40,000 bases of DNA from Chromera velia (Eukaryota; Sar; Chromeraceae). The stretch lies in NCBI GenBank assembly GCA_018398765.1, contig JAHBMJ010000244.1, positions 1 to 40,000 of the forward strand. The letters are read 5' to 3'. A program made the position numbers and the translations under genes. The notes beneath the pieces are model-generated. The model searched no databases. It was not told the DNA's origin and saw only the letters and a list, made by a program, of their open reading frames with translations. Shown here one piece after another: positions 13,201 through 22,225 of the stretch (positions within the stretch are counted from its first letter, which is position 1; every line of letters begins with the position of its first letter).

Positions 13201-16200
13201 CCGTTTCAGACTGTCGCAATAACTCTGACGCACGCAAACTGAGTCGTAAAAAGAATCCATCCATCCATCCTTCCTGCAAAAGAACCATATGCTCTCCCCT
13301 CATATCGACGTACTCCTTCCAGCCGCACCTGGAAAAAGACAAAGTATGTTATGCCTTCATATGGAAAAAGAACGCAGGTCCGGTCTTCAAACTTGTGCCT
13401 TCATTTTCTTTCAATCTGCAGGCCCTTCCCGTTCTTATCCTCTGGCACTCATCCGCTCTGTCTGGCTTCCTCGACCTCACGGGCCTCCCCTTCTACTCTG
13501 CCCCTGCCTCCCTGACTGTGTTGGCCCCCATGCTCCGCTTTTTGTGTGTGGGGCCCGACAGGTCCTCGGCAGACCGGCTCCGTTTCTCTCTAGTCCCACC
13601 GGCAGTCTGCTTTGCTGTCTGGTCTCTCGTAGCCTCAGCCCATCTGCTCTGTCTATGGCTGTGGGAGACTCTGATTGAAAAGAAAGCTCGCAAAGTCGCC
13701 GCCAGCGGAGGTAAGCAGCAGAAAAAAATACGGTGGGCAAGTTTTACCGAAAGAAGACAGACAGAAACACGAAGTATTCCAAAACCAAAAATTACGGACG
13801 AAGAGGCTCCACATCCAAAATGCTACCCATCGTTAGACGACGCCCCGGGGGGAGTGAAAAGAAATCAAACTTCCCCTTCGGCTGCCCATTCGGATTTGCC
13901 CTCGTCAGACCCCCAAGAGGCTCCAAGAAGAAGGAGGAGCTCTCAAGATATTGGAAGGGCTGTTGTGGAGAGACAGCAGCGAAGGGAACAGGAGGAGGGT
14001 CTCAGAGGAAGTAAAGGGGGAAGATGCAGAAGCTCTCTCTGGGGGGGGGAGTCCATCACAGCTCGTCTTGCTCGGTCTCGAATTCAACGCGCAAGTGTTG
14101 TGTCGGCGTCCCTCGAAATGGAGTCTGAGGAGGACGAGAAGAGGAGAGTATCGGGAGACGCAGAATTCTTTTTTCTCGCGTCTCTTGCAGCTCAAGAAGG
14201 AGAAGAGGGGGCAGACAGGCAGGAAACAAGAGAAGATGAGGGAAACAGGCGTATGAGGAGGACTTTGCGTGCTTCTCTGCAGCTGGACGCTGGATTACCC
14301 CCAAAAGGGGGGGGAAGAAACAGAGGGGTATCCTTTGCGCTTCCGTCAGTAGCTCGGGAAAGCAGCGGGAGCATAAATGAAGTAGCGGTGCTGCTACAGG
14401 CACAAGCAGCGAGTGACAAAAGACGTCGACAGAATGAGAAAGCAAGGCGCAGATACACTTTCTTCGTGGGGCGACTTTCTTCGTCGGGAAGCTCGTCCGG
14501 AGAAGCCATGGAGAGCGATTGGGAGGACTCAGAGGTAGAGAAGGAGGCAACACAGAGACGGGCAAGCATTTGGGGAAATTGGAATTGGAGCCGGGAGGTA
14601 CGTGTAGAGGCAGTGGTGTGCATACATGGGTATTGACGCATTTGCGTGCCTGTCGAAGTTCTGGGTCGGTGGCATGATTGTGTGCATGCGTGTTGTGATG
14701 AGGTATTAATAGTGTGGTACAGACACTCTTTGCATGGTGAATATAGACTGGGATGCTTCTGTTTTGCTCTGATGTCACGGTCGAATTTGAATGACTTGAA
14801 TTTCTGCTATGAAGGTCCTTCGCTTTGTTTTTGTTTCTGGGTGGAAGTCTGTGTTTGTTTCTATTTGGAGTGGTTACGAGCATGCCCATGTGTCCGATCC
14901 TTGTCTGTGTGATGTCTTGGGTGCTCAGTTTCGTCTTTTGGTCCGTTGGTTTGCAGGATCGGAGGGATAGTTCTGGCTTTGTGGAGGCTCAGGAAGACTT
15001 TATCTCGTTTGCCCAGGCCACAGTCTCGTCTCACGTCCCCTCCCGCAGAGCATCTCGGAAGGGTCTGGGGGGTCGGGGAAGCTTCCTGGGTCCTCGGGGG
15101 GGGTCCGAATCTTCCGCAGAGATTGGGGGGGGTGATGAGAAGAGAAAAGAAGAAGGGGGTGAGAAGGGTATTGGAGGGCCGCCAGCGTCGAGCGCCGAGA
15201 GGCGTCTGACGGTTGTAAGAGGGAGAAAAGGAACCGGAGCAGGAGGGTTGAGAGATGAAGCATGGCACAGGTCCAGGAGGAGAATGTTGGGGGTGAGCAA
15301 GAAGGTCTACGAGCAGTGCATGGCCGTGTTGGAGGAGGAAAAGGAGAAGACGAAAAGCCGCCGAGGGGCAGAAACGGGGTCTCACTTTGTCCACCTAGAC
15401 TCTCTCTTTGTCGAACAGGCGAGGGAGGAGGGAAAGCCATTCTCTCGTCATTTCAGATCGCTTGTGGAAATGAGGGCTGCCCAGTATCTTGGGGTTTTGG
15501 CATCTCTGTTTTCTGTTCTGTATGTCCCGGTAGGTTTTCTCGATTTTTTTATTCAGCCTGTATGGGGCAAAAGGGCTGTGATTTTTCCTTTCCTGCATGT
15601 TTCTTCTTGCCCTTAAACTGAAGGTATACCTGCAGGACGGGTTTGAAATTTATTGGGTTTCTGTCTGATGTACTATTTGTGCATGCTTCCCTTGATTTTG
15701 GATCTCCGCTCTTTCTCTTCAGTTTTGGGTGTTTGTTGATCGCCTCACTGTAGGGTAGCCACGCTCGATACATTCTCTTCCCTGGTCTCTTTCTGTTTTC
15801 TCTCACTCCCTGTCTTTTTCTGTTTGTCGGCTTAGTTGCTTACATGTCTGTCTGACTTTCTGCCCGTCCGCAGATTTTTCATTCGTCCCTCCTGATGCTC
15901 CAGTGTCTCACGGTTCCCGAAAGCGCTTCAGTTGTGTACAACAATGGAGAAACACGTCTGAGAATCGAATACGCCTGGGTGGTTCTGCGAGCCGGGTCTC
16001 AGGCTTGCGACGACTGGACGTACCTGTCTTTGCCCATCTGCCTCCTGACCGCCCTTCTGGTTCCCTTGACTCTCGTTTGGGCCACGCGAAAGAGCAGAAC
16101 GATGCGAAAGATTCTGTGAGTCCCTTCAATTAGTTCAGCGAAGTGTGGATGTGTTTCTGGATACACACGTTGCATGCGTCAGAGAGAGTCGTTACACCAC

Positions 16201-18072
16201 AGCAATGCACTTCCGCAAGGTGCTCGACCTTTTTGTCTCTCGAGATTCTTATCCAGAGAAATAATTGGACAGGTGCCTTTTATTTGAGGTTTGTTTGTCG
16301 CAACTCGTTCCACGTCGTAAGTGAGTGTATGTGTGTGTGACAGAGGGAGAGAGAGTAAGAGAGATCACTAACTCCCTTGCGTTGCTGTCCGCCCATACAA
16401 AATCTGCATGAAGCCACCTGAATGAATCTACGTGTGAACGCAATCGCATACCGGAGTCTGAAGGGCTCTCGGAGGTGGTTAGTTGATGAGGGGCGCTGCA
16501 TGCATCATGGTTCGTTCGCTGCTTTGCATCGCCATTCCCTCCCTTTCCATGATGGACATGTACGAGAGCGAATCAGATGCCGCCACTCTGGATGCATGGC
16601 TTTTGTTTTTTGTTTTTGGAAGGAAGGAAGCTAGTGGATGGATGGAGAATCCGTCTAACGTTTCTTCCTTCCTTCCTTCCTTCCTTCCTTCCTGCCTGCC
16701 TTCAGGTACGAGGCCTGGCTGGTCACCCGCAGGGTTCTTTTTGTGACCATCGCTGTGGGGGTCGAAGTGCTCCTCCCTAGTACCATCGCCTCGATGTCCC
16801 TGGTGGTGATTCTGGTTCTTTTCTTGATCATTCACCTACAGCAGTAGTCAGTCAATCAGTCAGGCAGACAGTCAGGCAGAGAGGCTAGGGTGGAGTATAG
16901 TGCAGAGATGGAAAAAGCAGGAGCCGAAGGCAAAGGAAAGAACAGGTCAAAACTTCTCGCACTCTAAGCGTCTAATTTCGTTTTTCTTCTTCGCCTTTTG
17001 ATCTTTGACCTTCTTTTTCGGTTTGTTTTTCCTCCTGCATGTATGCTGCAAGGTCACTCACTGTCTCTTTCGGTGCACAGACTGCCCGGAAGGGTATGTC
17101 CTTTTTCTTCCTGTGTCTTTTTGTGCCGTGATGTACGCAGGCCTTTTCTTCTCCAATCGGAACGTCATTTCGAGACGTTTTGCCTCTCCGCGTTGTGTTT
17201 GGTTGCTGTGTCCAGGTCAGCTTTGGGTTCCTTAGTTATACTTGACTTTTTCCCTTGTCTTTGCTGTTTTCACTCTTCTCCGCCCCTGTTGTTTTCTTTC
17301 ACTACGTGGGAGAAACTTGAGACAGCGACTGGGATGATCATGAAACGAGAATATGCACATTGGCTCTTTGGAAAGGCACACAGGGACGAAGGTAGACACC
17401 CACAGGGATTTGTCTTTGTACCCCTCGGCGGTGTGCTCACTTGCTTTCCAGTGGAGAGCCTTCTTTCTTTTCCATCCATCACTTATGCCGACTGACTGCG
17501 TCCTCCACAATCCGCATTCTCCCCAGTTTCTTCTGATTTACAAGTTCTGCCTCTCATGCACGAATGAGGCGCCAACTCACTTGAGCAATACTTCCCTCGT
17601 TTTTATGCGGCACAACACCCTTATCTTCTTCTCTCAATTCCTCTGACCGTCTGAGATCAGTTTCCTCAGTCAAAAGCCTCAGTCAGTCAGTCAGCCAATC
17701 AGTCTCTGCATGAGTGAGTAAGTGAGCAAGAGAGCGCATGTATGAGTGAGCGAATGTGTCGGTGAGTAAAATAGATCGACGATCTTTGCAGGTTTTATCT
17801 CTCCTACTTCGAACAGATCGGAGTGTCGGCGTTTGAAGTCGAGAAACAGTCGGTGGTCAGTCGTTAGTTACCCCACGTGTTGTTGCGGCTCGCGGGTTTT
17901 GTTCTTCATTGCCTGGACAAATCAGTTTCTTTGACGTTAGGCAGAGAGACTGAAAACTGCATGCTTCGCCGATTTCAGTGGTCCTTCTTACATGTTTCAA
18001 TGCTCAACTTAGGAAGTGATTGAGCTTTTTTCAGTTCCTCGAGCCTCTTGCAAAAAGTCAACATCACGTGTG

Positions 18073-18112
<40 letters not shown>

Positions 18113-18116
18113 ATGT

Positions 18117-18152
<36 letters not shown>

Positions 18153-18743
18153 CTGTGTGTGTGTGTGTGTATGTGTGTGTATGTGTGTGTGTATATCTGT
18201 GTGCGTGTGTGTATCTGTGTGTGTGTGAGCGTCTTGCAGAACGTCACGATTGCACTTTTCCTCGAGCTTCTCTTGGTGGTCGCCGTGTTCGCGTACATCC
18301 TTTGGCTGCTTCTTGACCTGGCAGCAACCAGGTAACAACAAGTCCTTGCCGCTAGTTTTGTCTTTCTATTGTTTTGTGTCTGAGTATGTGCTGTCTCATG
18401 TTCCGGTTCTCCTGGGTGTCTAGAAGGGCTTTGGCAAAGTCACGTACGAGCATCGTGGTGCCGATGCGACCGAGTGACCGCTGAGGGTACTGATAAAGAA
18501 TGTGTTTCATTCGTCTGCTGGTTCGTCTGTTTGTTTGAGAGCCCATTCTGCGCCCTGAGTGTTCATACAAGGTCGGTCGAGTCACGCTAGGCTCGCATGT
18601 TTCTCATGGGTGCTTGAAGCGAGATGCAGAATGATCAAGATGGTGCCTTTGCCATTTTCTGTGATTTCATTAAAAAATGCAGGTACAAGGTGAACAGTGC
18701 CAAGCGTGTACTGAAGCTTGACAAGAGGCGTGCTCACAGGTGA
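429..18743 (+). CDS. Gene A: giant Pmp-like beta-helix membrane protein (multi-exon, 5' partial)
   Basis: Overall span of a spliced gene whose first exon lies upstream of the window. Domain order: N-terminal beta-sandwich-like exons (429-4402), a charged and Q-rich middle (5143-8072), a beta-helix exon with GGA repeats (8388-10496), Cys-rich exons (10809-12555), then a multi-pass membrane region (12449-18743). Placed exons: 429-581, 1043-1532, 1778-2316, 2629-2904, 3274-3343, 3699-3761, 4041-4402, 5143-7494 (interrupted), 7947-8072, 8388-10496, 10809-10943, 11256-11340, 11660-12160 (one unresolved break), 12449-12555, 13027-13122, 13422-14597, 14957-15529, 15874-16115, 16706-16843, 17792-17855, 18240-18331 and 18683-18743. 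Phases match at almost all junctions; the 3343/3699 join and a possible exon between 16843 and 17792 are unresolved. This architecture is known from alveolate and stramenopile proteins often annotated as probable outer membrane protein pmp. A cell-surface receptor or adhesin role is inference. Confidence 0.8.
905..1030. repeat. (TTCC)n pyrimidine microsatellite before an exon
   Basis: A run of TTCC and TTTC units ends about 12 bases before the acceptor that opens the 1043 exon, so the repeat is or extends the polypyrimidine tract. Open frames through it encode Phe/Leu/Pro/Ser runs only. Confidence 0.9.
4470..4920. repeat. 450-bp purine microsatellite (GA, GAAA, GACA, GGAA units)
   Basis: A near-uninterrupted purine strand in the intron between the 4041-4402 and 5143 exons. 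It starts as GA, passes to GAAA, then GACA (about 4636-4690), then mixed GAAA/GACA, and ends as GGAA and GAAA. The long open frames on both strands here are low-complexity artefacts. Mirror-repeat purine tracts of this kind can form triplex DNA. Confidence 0.95.
5143..7494 (+). CDS. Gene A, acidic, Ser-rich and poly-Gln middle region
   Basis: The exon opens with a beta-strand segment (FVVEFRRAGVYRTCLRLG) that joins in phase to the exon ending at 4402. It then becomes highly charged: a Glu/Lys-rich, probably coiled-coil stretch at about 5320-5580, a Ser run near 6180-6220, and ten consecutive glutamines encoded by CAG at about 7223-7252. One reading frame spans the whole 2.35 kb and is interrupted only by TGA 5876, TAG 5999 and TAA 6551, with no frame shift. 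Short introns of length divisible by three (for example 5771-6001 for the first two stops) would explain this, but I cannot fix them. The end at 7494 is supported by a GT donor whose phase fits the exon at 7947. Confidence 0.6.
7500..7840. repeat. (CTGT)n and (GGAT)n microsatellites in intron 7495-7946
   Basis: CTGT/CTAT units at about 7500-7535 and again at 7627-7655, and GGAT units at about 7797-7835. All lie inside the intron between the exons ending at 7494 and starting at 7947; no coding content is supported. Confidence 0.85.
7947..10496 (+). CDS. Gene A, parallel beta-helix (Pmp-type) exons
   Basis: A 126-nt exon (7947-8072) and a 2109-nt exon (8388-10496) join in phase through a split Arg codon. 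The product shows irregular beta-helix rungs with the GGA signature of chlamydial Pmp-like repeats: GAGGAVAVWA near 9005-9035, GAGGALWASGATVVLSESKL near 9818-9875, and LYGGAMALAG near 9893-9920. Typical rung phrases such as DSTFIRNSATG, DHSMLENNTCD and FLRNQTTV occur between. Poorly conserved charged loops (about 9090-9560 and 10070-10330) separate the rungs. The exon ends in a Cys motif GCHACSAGSYSLEG (about 10420-10460), the usual passage from beta-helix to Cys-rich stalk. In known relatives such helices are extracellular binding surfaces; the ligand here is unknown. Confidence 0.8.
10809..12555 (+). CDS. Gene A, Cys-rich membrane-proximal stalk
   Basis: Exons 10809-10943, 11256-11340, 11660-12160 and 12449-12555 continue the protein from the beta-helix. 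Cys motifs include CLECADGARC (split across the 10496/10809 junction), CQACAFGFCKLDDGCN (about 11685-11730) and CTGNRQGVLCGECEEGT (split across 12160/12449), which is the standard pre-membrane motif of this protein type. The last 20 residues of the 12449 exon begin the first membrane helix. Between the frame used at 11660-11740 and the frame used at 12160 there must be a small intron or a one-base error. A plausible donor is the GT at 11783, but I cannot place the acceptor. The intervening acidic loop (about 11870-12120) is low complexity. Confidence 0.7.
12600..12860. repeat. Degenerate GATG/GAGTGA repeats in intron
   Basis: Irregular GATG, GATC and GAGT-type units lie in the intron between exons 12449-12555 and 13027-13122. 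No open frame of interest is present. Confidence 0.6.
13027..14597 (+). CDS. Gene A, first membrane helices and large basic loop
   Basis: Exons 13027-13122 and 13422-14597 are both phase 0 at each end. The first encodes VCIVLAAFILFLIRVW followed by GIFKTFIFFVQ; the second continues with ALPVLILWHSSALSGF and PPAVCFAVWSLVASAHLLCL, giving about three membrane helices together with the end of the preceding exon. The phrase GIFKTFIFF followed by a hydrophobic helix matches a conserved segment of Pmp-like multi-pass proteins. After residue ASG (about 13710) the reading stays open for about 295 codons of Arg/Lys/Glu/Ser-rich sequence, probably a disordered cytoplasmic loop. The donor at 14598 (GTACGT) and the acceptor before 14957 keep phase 0. 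Confidence 0.75.
14957..18743 (+). CDS. Gene A, C-terminal membrane helices and stop
   Basis: Exons 14957-15529, 15874-16115, 16706-16843, 17792-17855, 18240-18331 and 18683-18743. Helices recognised: AAQYLGVLASLFSVLYV, LPICLLTALLVPLTLVW, RRVLFVTIAVGVEVLL, SMSLVVILVLFLIIHL and IALFLELLLVVAVFAYILWL. The split phrase KIL-YEAWLVTRR across 16115/16706 corresponds to the conserved Leu-Tyr-Glu segment that precedes a helix in this protein type. The C-terminal tail is short and basic (YKVNSAKRVLKLDKRRAHR) and ends at TGA 18741-18743. Relatives usually have one more segment between the helix ending at 16843 and the exon at 17792; a phase-2 direct join is possible, but an exon in 16.9-17.7 kb may be missing from this list. 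The 14957 exon starts with about 130 residues of Gly/Arg/Ser-rich loop. Confidence 0.75.
16620..16705. repeat. (TTCC)n tract serving as polypyrimidine tract
   Basis: GGAA/GGAT units followed by about 30 bases of pure TTCC, then CTGCCTGCCTTCAG, the acceptor of the 16706 exon. This is the same arrangement as upstream of the 1043 exon. Confidence 0.85.
18078..18230. repeat. (TC)n-(GT)n compound microsatellite in intron
   Basis: About 13 TC dinucleotides followed by about 120 bases of GT with ATCT interruptions. The acceptor GTCTTGCAG of the 18240 exon follows within ten bases. Open frames encode Ser-Leu and Cys-Val repeats and are artefacts. Confidence 0.95.
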
Positions 18744-19306
18744 CCGCTGGATCGATCCATGGTGCAGCAACACGTACTACGGCCGGGAGGCATCGACAAA
18801 AAGGAATAAAAAGGATCGGTAATGCAAATCATACACGTGCAAGAAGATTCTCTTCACTGAGGGGAAGTTTTTTCAACTTTTTGCTCGAGAGGTCTCTGGC
18901 TACAAGAGAATACTTGTTTTTTGGGTGAGGGTGCAAGCCCCTAGTATGGCCGCTTGCTAGCAATGCTAGCCCGCTTGCAATCAATATTACACAAAATTAA
19001 TTTCTCAAATTATTTGTTATAGATTTGATGAGTCCCTATAATAAATGTTTGTTTGAATTAAAGTGGCCTCTAGGAGGGTAAGTCGGGTTACGACCTAGGT
19101 TACGACTCGGATAAGTAGAATGTAATTCTGCTAGCTATTGCAGAAATGTACAGTCAGGTATTATATGACAGGTAAGCTAGCACGTAAGTCAGTGCGTGCG
19201 ATGGCATGTGGCATATATACACACACTGTGACGCACATACTCATTTAACTCTACGCACAATGGCACGTGCTAGGGCATGTGACTCGGACAATGCACGTGA
19301 ACCTAG
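18744..19306. other. Spacer between gene A and mobile element copy 1
   Basis: Downstream flank and probable 3' UTR of gene A. It becomes AT-richer after about 18960 and holds GCTAGC-containing palindromes (18951-18980). I see no gene and no obvious terminal repeat of the following element in it. Confidence 0.5.
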
Positions 19307-19414
19307 GTGAAACTGTTAAAAAAAGTTTGTACCCGACGTGACTTGACTTGACTTAATGCACCATCGTTGCAACATGCCCAACTCTAGGCCTAAACCAAGC
19401 AGAACCGTATGGGA

Positions 19415-20079
19415 CTTGGCGACGCACAGTGGTTTAAAAAAAAAAAAATAGACCTTTCCAGATTTTTTTTTTTTCTACGAAGGATTTCCTAGCGCACCTC
19501 TAGGAGCACCTAGAGAAGCACCTTTTAGAAGTACTTTTAAACTAACTTCCTCGCGAACTTATTCCTCAACTCAAAGTTTTAAACATCTTTCAACCCTAGT
19601 TTCAACCCTAGTTCTAGTCCTGGTTATTATTGTACGTTTGTCTCTACTAGTGTTTCTACTAGTGTCTTCATCATTCCATCATCGACTTTGTTGAACACGG
19701 ACCAACCGATTTTTTTTCCCGGGCAGGCGAAGGGAAAAGGGGGCTCTCTTTTATCCTATGTAAAGAGTGACAAGAAGGTTGGATGCATAGATGCAGACAG
19801 AAGAGCAGATAGAAGAGAAGTTCTTTAACTGGCTTTTTGATGATATCTAGGATGATATACATTTCGAAGCTCTAGTCAAAGCTAGTTTTGCTCAATCCTT
19901 TTAAGCGTGTACCAAGCTAAAAGTGAAACTGGGATCCTAAATATGATTCAAACTCTAGTTGAAGCTAGTCATTTAACCTTTATTTTTTTTTATATATACA
20001 ATAAAATTTTAAATTAAAAATAAAAAAGAATAGACGTTTTCAGATTTTTTTTTTTTACCACTGTGCGTCGCCTAGGTAC
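19415..20079. mobile_element. 665-bp MITE with 16-bp perfect TIRs, nested in copy 1
   Basis: The left terminus GGCGACGCACAGTGGT (19418-19433) is the exact reverse complement of ACCACTGTGCGTCGCC (20057-20072). The element is flanked by a 7-bp direct repeat TATGGGA (19408-19414 and 20080-20086). The homologous place in copy 2 (33602-33608) has a single TATGGGA, an empty site that proves insertion. Just inside each end is a similar direct-oriented segment: A-run, TAGAC, TTT/TTC, CAGA, T-run. The interior is AT-rich with no convincing transposase; a 63-codon open frame on - (19671-19862) is probably chance. This is a non-autonomous DNA transposon; the superfamily is not recognised. Confidence 0.88.
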
Positions 20080-20159
20080 TATGGGAGCCTCCCGAACTGG
20101 CCCGCATTGCATCAGACCAAGCAGCAAACGATTGATCGATCTACGGGCTCTAAATTTAA

Positions 20160-20906
20160 ATGGCCATCGCAACGTTTTCTAGAAATAAAAAAATGAAAGC
20201 AACAAAAATTGAAACGATTTTCCCCGCTCCTATCAGAGCGCTTATTACTGACTTCCTAGGCCCTCACCGCCTTAGCAGCAGTCTAATTATCCCTTTTCAC
20301 CTTGTGCCGTTTATAACCACTAGTACTCAAATTATCGAGGCTTCGATGAAGCTGCTCGATGCACTAGACGAAAGCTTACTAGATGATGCCTCGGTAAACC
20401 TAGCAGGGCCTGAGCCTCTTCCTAGTACGGCACTAGAGCGTGGCCTCCAAGTTACAGGCATTTTACAATGTGTGCAGACTCTAGTACATGTAGGTGGATG
20501 GTGGTTATGGGCTGTTTAAGCTCCAGATATGGTTTATTTCTGCCTTTTTCCTTCTGCTGTCCCTTTTTGATATGAAGGGCTTTTAGAGTACATCACTGAG
20601 TCCCGCCTGCAGGTCCGTGTACAGACTGCAGTCCTAGCACAGCTTTGGGGAAACCTAGATTTTGATACCGTTGCCTCACTAGCACCTCTTTCAGTGTTAG
20701 CGTAACTTTGCTACCTTCTAGAACTAGCGCGTAGTACGCACCGCATTTTTGAAACGGGGGGGACCTTGGAGTCTCTTTTGCAGAATAAAAACGCCGACCT
20801 CCTGTGTTTTGATCGACGGGTTGCTGAGCATCTTCATAATTTAGCGTTGTGCATACGGGATCGCGCCGCATGGCTCATTGCCTCTGCACCCCGCCCTGTA
20901 AGATAA
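20160..20906 (+). pseudogene. Element ORF1, copy 1 (unknown protein, frame broken)
   Basis: An ATG at 20160 opens 119 codons, starting MAIATFSRNKKMKATKIETI. Similar protein sequence continues in other frames to a TAA at 20904-20906, ending ASAPRPVR. Comparison with copy 2 (33682-34432) shows that both halves are conserved, so the original was probably one protein of about 240 residues. The product is mostly helical and Leu-rich, with no catalytic motif I recognise. It ends 13 bases before the ATG of ORF2, suggesting the two were expressed together. Function unknown. Confidence 0.5.
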
Positions 20907-20919
20907 AGGGGAAAAAAAT

Positions 20920-22225
20920 ATGTCAGCCGGTGGAGCTATTGCCTGTCTGATCAATGTAAACCGTCTAATTCTTTATGCGCTAGAAAACCCGTTCCTAGCA
21001 TCCCCTTTGCTGGTTAAAATCGGTAGCGTGTTAAAGAATCCAGACCGTAGACTAGACCAGTACCACTTGTGTTATCCGTGGGGCTTCAACATAATCTGTA
21101 TCCTAGTGTTTCCGCCTACGGTTACGCAAACGCGGTTAGATCATTTCGAACGGATACTTCTCAACTTATTCAGTGACCATAAGCTCAAAAGCCTAGTACA
21201 GATTTTCGAGTCCCGCCAAGAATGGTTAATTAACATCTCTCATACTAATATACTTACAACATTCCGGTCTTTTCGTGACCAGGTCGTGAAGCAGGTTTAC
21301 CGAATCGACGCGTATCTACTATGGTCCGATACGCACTTTTCATCTAATTATAACCTTTATACAGAGTCAGTAATCTTAGATAAAGAACACCAAATCCCGA
21401 AGACCACTACACTGCGTCAAGAGGAATCCAAAGCTAACCAGACAGCACGCCAGCGACAAAAAAAATGAGCAGACGAACAGGTTATGAGAATGAACGTTCA
21501 GGAATTACGCTGGGCTTCTGGCTTTGACTACAAGGTCCAAGGAAGCAGCGATATTGATCTCTTTCACCAATACCTCAGAATCAAAGAGATCCATCCATCT
21601 TAAATCCGTAATACAGACGAAAAGTCTGACTTAATGACTTTCCAATCTTTTGACGATACAGAGTGGGAGATCAAAAAAATTCTTGACTACGACAAGAGGC
21701 GAAACCAATATAAAGTCCAATAGAAAGACTACCCATTAGGCCCAGACAATCTGCAATGGGTTCCAGCATCAAATTTCCAGGGCACCGGGGACCACTTGCT
21801 CGTTGAGTACCCTAGTTGAGTACCATCATAAAGTGAGACAAGACGTCCAGCTGCTTGATGAGCGCTTGGCAGTCCTCGATTTTTCTGAAGTAGAGGATTT
21901 CATGGACCGCGCAGCTACTGCTAGAATGCAGGACCCAGAAATAAAGTTGAAGACCGGTGATGACACCTAGTCTTGCCCCACTACAAGTTTGTTGCCAAGC
22001 GTGGAGCTCAAGGACTTTCTGAAAACGTACCTCCCTCCACATCTGCAGATTGAACTCGCAAATCTTCATCCTATATTTGACACAACAGAAATGGGTGATC
22101 TCGAACCCATTACTGCCACTAGCGCGTCTGTCAGCTCCCCTGCTCTACCTTAGCAACACCAGCTGCTAAATCCCTTCTCCTCTTGCCAAGATGGCCATCA
22201 GTACCCCTGGATTGTGTTAAGATGA
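20920..22225 (+). pseudogene. Element ORF2, copy 1: GIY-YIG/T5orf172-like nuclease with chromodomain
   Basis: The ATG at 20920 opens 182 codons. Residues about 30-110 show the layout of T5orf172-type GIY-YIG-related nucleases of large DNA viruses: LLVKIGSVLKNPDRRLDQYH, then a hydrophobic strand (FNIICILVFPP), a LDHFERILLNLF helix and ESRQEWL. After CGA-to-TGA (about 21466) and CAA-to-TAA changes, the same frame reaches a clear chromodomain at about 21660-21830. It has EWEIKKILDYDKRRNQYKVQ, then a TAG (21721-21723) exactly where the conserved Trp belongs, then KDYPLGPDNLQWVPASNF. A short duplication GAGTACCCTAGTT near 21806 shifts the frame afterwards. The C-terminal region ends at TGA 22223-22225. 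Chromodomains bind methylated histone tails in known proteins. The nuclease call is moderate, since the GIY and YIG residues are not well kept; the chromodomain call is strong. Confidence 0.65.

Noticed and set aside
19671-19862. 63-codon minus-strand frame inside the MITE as a transposase
   Set aside because: Too short and without catalytic motifs; the element is otherwise AT-rich noncoding sequence.
20920-22225. Stop codon reassignment to explain stops in ORF2
   Set aside because: TAG, TGA and TAA all occur, most differ between copies and can be read as single transitions, and host genes A and B both end at TGA.
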